8,274 nt of DNA, taken from the NCBI GenBank assembly GCA_945952355.1, contig CAMFIW010000092.1, positions 1 to 8,274 of the forward strand, given 5' to 3'. A program made the translations under genes and the position numbers. Each line of letters starts with the position of its first letter. The stretch's first letter is position 1. This DNA comes from an uncultured Phenylobacterium sp. Lineage in GTDB: Bacteria; Pseudomonadota; Alphaproteobacteria; Caulobacterales; Caulobacteraceae. Under the pieces are notes generated by a model. It was not told the origin of the DNA, made no database searches, and worked only from the letters and a program-made list of their open reading frames with translations. Of this stretch, positions 5,175 through 8,274 are shown piece after piece.

Positions 5175-5996
5175 CTAGCCCATCTTGGCGGGATCGGGCC
5201 CGATGCGCCCGTCGGCCGCGTCCAGGCCGTCGAAGGCCGCCAGGTCCTCGGCGTCGAGGCTGAAGTCGAACACCTCGAAGTTTTGGCGGATGCGGTCCGG
5301 ATTGGCCGACTTCGGGATCACCACGTTGCCGATGTCCAGGTGCCAGCGGATGATCGCCTGGGCCGGCGTCTTGCCGTGCTTGGCCGCCACCTTGGCGATG
5401 GCCGGATCCTCCAGCAGCCGGCCCTGGCCGAGCGGGCTCCAGGCCTCGGTGGCGATCCCCAGCTCCTTGTGGACCGCGCGCAGCGCCTTCTGCTGGAAGC
5501 GCGGGTGCAGCTCCACCTGGTTGATCGCCGGCGTCACCCCGGTCTCGTCGATGATCCGCTTCAGATGGTCGGGATTGAAGTTCGACACCCCGATCGACTT
5601 GGCGCGGCCTTCTTCTTTCAGCCGCACCAGCGCTTTCCAGCTCTCGGCATAGAGGTCCTGGGCCGGCGCCGGCCAGTGGATCAGGTAGAGATCGACGCTC
5701 TCGCGGCCCAGGCGTTCCAGAGCCTTCTCGAACGAGCGCAGCGCCCGGTCATAGCCCTGGCTCGCGTTCCACAGCTTGGTGGTCACCTTGACCTCGGCGC
5801 CCGCCGCCGCGCGCCGCAAGCCTTCGCCGACGCCCGCCTCGTTCTGGTAGGCCGCCGCGGTGTCGACGTGGCGATAGCCGGCGTTCACCGCCGCCTCGAC
5901 CAGCATGGCCGCTTGGTCGTCCGGCACCTGCCAGACCCCGAGCCCGAGTTGCGGCAGGCTCTCGCCGTCGTTGAAGGTGGTGGTCGGCTGGGCCAT
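5175..5996 (-). CDS. Aldo/keto reductase (2,5-diketo-D-gluconate reductase-like)
   Basis: 273 aa, cytoplasmic, the usual length for prokaryotic AKR5-type enzymes. These reduce aldehydes or ketones with NADPH in a TIM barrel. The catalytic tetrad is complete: D45, Y50, K74 and H107, within GYRHVDTAAAYQNE (40-53), TTKLW and LIHWP (105-109). Further family signatures are GVSNFN, INQVELHP and the cofactor-binding IPKS-x-N-x-x-R-I-x-x-N near the C-terminus. Overall it most resembles DkgA/DkgB-type reductases, but this family is promiscuous and the physiological substrate cannot be read from sequence. GAGGA sits four bases before the ATG at 5996. The AtuA-like gene stops 54 bases upstream with no terminator between, so it is probably in the same operon. 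It might reduce a carbonyl intermediate of the neighbouring pathway (inference). Confidence 0.95.
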   Translation of the reverse strand: MAQPTTTFNDGESLPQLGLGVWQVPDDQAAMLVEAAVNAGYRHVDTAAAYQNEAGVGEGLRRAAAGAEVKVTTKLWNASQGYDRALRSFEKALERLGRESVDLYLIHWPAPAQDLYAESWKALVRLKEEGRAKSIGVSNFNPDHLKRIIDETGVTPAINQVELHPRFQQKALRAVHKELGIATEAWSPLGQGRLLEDPAIAKVAAKHGKTPAQAIIRWHLDIGNVVIPKSANPDRIRQNFEVFDFSLDAEDLAAFDGLDAADGRIGPDPAKMG

Positions 5997-6050
5997 GGCG
6001 TCCTCGCTAAGTCTGGTTGGCGTTCGATCTGGGCGGCCGGCGTCTCCCGA

Positions 6051-7856
6051 TCAAGAGACCAGCGCCGCCGGGACCTCGATCTCCATGTCCAGCAACTGCT
6101 GCGCCTTGCCCTTGGCCAGCGGGTCGAGCCGCAGGCTCGAGAACTGCCCGCCGCCCAGCGCCTGGATGCAGTGCAGGTTGATCGCCTCCAGGCCCGGCAG
6201 CTCGTAGCGGACCACCTTCGGATCGTCCGCGCCCTCGAACTCGTGGGCGAAGAAGCCCATCACCGCCTCCGGCGTCAGCGCCTTGCGGATCCAGGGCAGA
6301 TAGGCCGGCTTACGCGCGATCACCCCGATGTTGAAGGCGTCGCCCTTGTCGCCCGACCGCGCCCAGGCGAGCTCGATCAGCTGGCGCTTCACCATCGGCC
6401 CGTCGGCGCTCGGCGCATCGGGCTCCGTCGGCCGCACCACGTCGGCAGGATCGTGTGGCCGCGGCGGCGGGTCGGCCTTCACCTGCCGCGTCTCGCCGCC
6501 GACCTCGATGGTCGCCGTCAGTTCCTCGCGCGGCACCAGCACCGAGAACACCCGCGCCACCGGCGTGATGGTCGGCGCGCCGCCGAACCAGCCCGTCGAG
6601 CCCACGCTCATCGAGGTGGTCGGCGAGGCGAACTCGCGGGCCAGCAGACCCAGGGCCTCGGCGCTCTCGTGCTCGGCGCCGACCCGGGCCACCACCTCGC
6701 GCACCGCCATGGCCTCCGGCCGCGCCTGGGCGCCATAGCTCGCCTCCGCGCCCAGCAGCTCCACCCGCCGGTCGCGCAGCGGCGGCAGGTTGCGGTCGCG
6801 CAGCATCTCGCCCAGCCGCTCCAGCACCGCATCGGCCTGGCGTTCGGCCTTGCGCGCCGCGTCGCGCCCGACCACCGGCATGGCCCCGATGAAGCGGTAG
6901 CCGTCCTCGTGGGTGATGCAGACCTTGTACTTGCCGCTCGGCGCATAGCCCTTGGCGCCCGTCACTCTGACCCGGTCGGCGCCGTCCTGCGCCACCTGCA
7001 CGGCCGTCCAGTCGCACACCACGTCGGGCAGGGCGTAGCCCTGGGGATCGCCCACCTCGTAGAGGATCTGCTCGGCCACCGCCGCCGGCGAGACCAGCCC
7101 GCCCGTGCCCGGCGGCTTCGTCACCACGAACGACCCGTCCGCGTGGCACTCGATCACCGGATAGCCGATGTGCGCCCAGTCCGGCACGTCCTCCCAGTCG
7201 GTGAACAGACCGCCGGTCGCCTGGGCGCCGCATTCGATCACATGTCCCGCCAGCGAGCCGGCCGAGATCAGGTCGGGCTGCGCCTCCGTCCAGCCGAACT
7301 CGTGCATCAGGGCGCCGAGCGCCAGCGCGCTGTCGACCACCCGCCCGGTGATCACCATGTCCGCCCCGGCGGCCAGGGCCTCGGCGATCGGCGCGCCACC
7401 CAGATAGGCGTTGGCCGTGAACACCCGCTTGGGATCGGGGAAGGCGGCCCCGGTGAACATCTCGGTCATGCCCTGGGCGGACATGGCCGGCAGCCGGTCC
7501 ATCAGGTCGTCGCCCTCGACCACGGCGATCTTGAACTTGAACCCGGCCGCGGCGGCCAGTTCCTCCATCCGCGCGCGGCAGGCCCGCGGGTTCAGGCCCC
7601 CGGCGTTGGTGATGATCTTCACCCCCTGGGCCTTCAGCTCGGCGAGATTGTCCTTCCAGACCCAGTCGGTGAAGTCGCGGGCGAACCCCTGGTCCGGCCG
7701 CGCCGCCTTCAGCTGGCCCAGCGCCGACATGGTCGCCTCGGCCAGATAGTCCAGGATCATGTAGTCGAGCTTGCCGCCCTTCAGCAGCTGCGGCGCGGCC
7801 ACCGAGGAGTCGCCCAGAAAGCCTCCGGCCCCACCGATCCGCACCACCTTGGCCAT
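6051..7856 (-). CDS. AtuA-like protein (DUF1446 plus C-terminal AtuA-type domain)
   Basis: 601 aa. Residues about 1-455 are the DUF1446/AtuA core, with characteristic IGGAGGFLGDS (6-16), DYLAEATMS and TNAGGLNP motifs. A proline-rich linker follows (about 460-487). The C-terminal domain (490-601) carries the hallmark ARSGDKGDAFNIGVIAR (from about 499) seen in full-length AtuA relatives. In Pseudomonas, atuA lies in the acyclic terpene utilisation cluster (citronellol/geraniol breakdown), but its biochemical activity is, to my knowledge, undefined. Homologues are common beside acyl-CoA catabolism genes; no acyl-CoA carboxylase or dehydrogenase is visible here. AGGA lies eight bases before the ATG at 7856; an upstream in-frame start at 7904 would add 16 poor-looking residues. 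It is the first gene of the minus-strand operon and faces the DauA-like gene across a 90-base spacer. A role in branched-chain or terpenoid acid use is possible but unproven. Confidence 0.92.
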   Translation of the reverse strand: MAKVVRIGGAGGFLGDSSVAAPQLLKGGKLDYMILDYLAEATMSALGQLKAARPDQGFARDFTDWVWKDNLAELKAQGVKIITNAGGLNPRACRARMEELAAAAGFKFKIAVVEGDDLMDRLPAMSAQGMTEMFTGAAFPDPKRVFTANAYLGGAPIAEALAAGADMVITGRVVDSALALGALMHEFGWTEAQPDLISAGSLAGHVIECGAQATGGLFTDWEDVPDWAHIGYPVIECHADGSFVVTKPPGTGGLVSPAAVAEQILYEVGDPQGYALPDVVCDWTAVQVAQDGADRVRVTGAKGYAPSGKYKVCITHEDGYRFIGAMPVVGRDAARKAERQADAVLERLGEMLRDRNLPPLRDRRVELLGAEASYGAQARPEAMAVREVVARVGAEHESAEALGLLAREFASPTTSMSVGSTGWFGGAPTITPVARVFSVLVPREELTATIEVGGETRQVKADPPPRPHDPADVVRPTEPDAPSADGPMVKRQLIELAWARSGDKGDAFNIGVIARKPAYLPWIRKALTPEAVMGFFAHEFEGADDPKVVRYELPGLEAINLHCIQALGGGQFSSLRLDPLAKGKAQQLLDMEIEVPAALVS

Positions 7857-7881
7857 CGCGCTCTTCCTCTCGTTCTTGCCT

Positions 7882-7898
7882 TCAGGGTAGCGCCCTGA
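7882..7898. promoter_or_regulatory. Perfect inverted repeat in divergent spacer (candidate operator)
   Basis: TCAGGG (7882-7887), five bases TAGCG, then CCCTGA (7893-7898) form a perfect 6-5-6 palindrome between the divergent AtuA-like and DauA-like genes. It lies 26 bases from the leftward start and 49 from the rightward start, a sensible place for a regulator to act on both. No regulator gene is in the window. It could also be a chance hairpin. Confidence 0.35.

Positions 7899-8274
<376 letters not shown>

Noticed and set aside
5283..7898. An 871-codon open frame on the plus strand opposite the aldo/keto reductase and AtuA-like genes
   Set aside because: It runs antisense to two well-supported genes, is extremely rich in Arg, His, Gly, Leu and Ala with no recognisable domain, and is the usual mirror frame of GC-rich coding DNA.

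Overview
The window is very GC-rich, tightly packed DNA of alphaproteobacterial type, most likely Caulobacterales (Caulobacter/Phenylobacterium-like). The reasons are strong G/C preference at third codon positions, a PEP-CTERM tail of the PEPxxWAMMILGFG kind common in Alphaproteobacteria, a TTAACCAT/GANTC pair in an intergenic region, and the mix of DUF1446/AtuA-like, amidohydrolase and aldo/keto reductase genes. The lineage is inferred from these traits, not proven. I see no tRNA, rRNA, CRISPR array, transposase or integrase.

Layout. (1) Bases 1-1450, plus strand: the tail of an unidentified upstream gene, then an FHA-domain protein and, four bases later, a PP2C-type Ser/Thr phosphatase. This is a phosphothreonine signalling pair whose kinase is not in the window. 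(2) A perfect 10-bp hairpin at 1454-1477 separates the phosphatase from a convergent gene for a secreted PEP-CTERM protein (minus strand). (3) A divergent intergenic region of about 290 bp carries a CtrA-like half-site and leads to a small secreted glycine-zipper protein with a Tyr/Arg-rich tail (plus strand), closed by a strong terminator at 2995-3027. (4) Bases 3034-7856, minus strand: five co-directional genes that look like one operon. In transcription order they are an AtuA-like DUF1446 protein, an aldo/keto reductase, two tiny unrecognised proteins (68 and 74 aa) and a D-aminoacylase-family amidohydrolase. The last three overlap each other and are probably translationally coupled. (5) A 90-bp divergent spacer with a perfect inverted repeat leads to a truncated plus-strand FAD-dependent oxidoreductase that closely resembles D-arginine dehydrogenase (DauA).

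How the genes may work together. The FHA and phosphatase genes form one unit. The 3034-8274 block looks catabolic: a D-aminoacylase relative, a D-amino-acid-dehydrogenase relative, an aldo/keto reductase and an AtuA-family protein would suit breakdown of an unusual acylated or D-configured substrate. Both D-amino-acid-type enzymes appear to have changed key active-site positions, so their textbook substrates should not be assumed. The strongest candidates for something undescribed are the two small genes coupled to the amidohydrolase and the repeated D/E-x-T-K/R motifs in the tail of the FHA protein.
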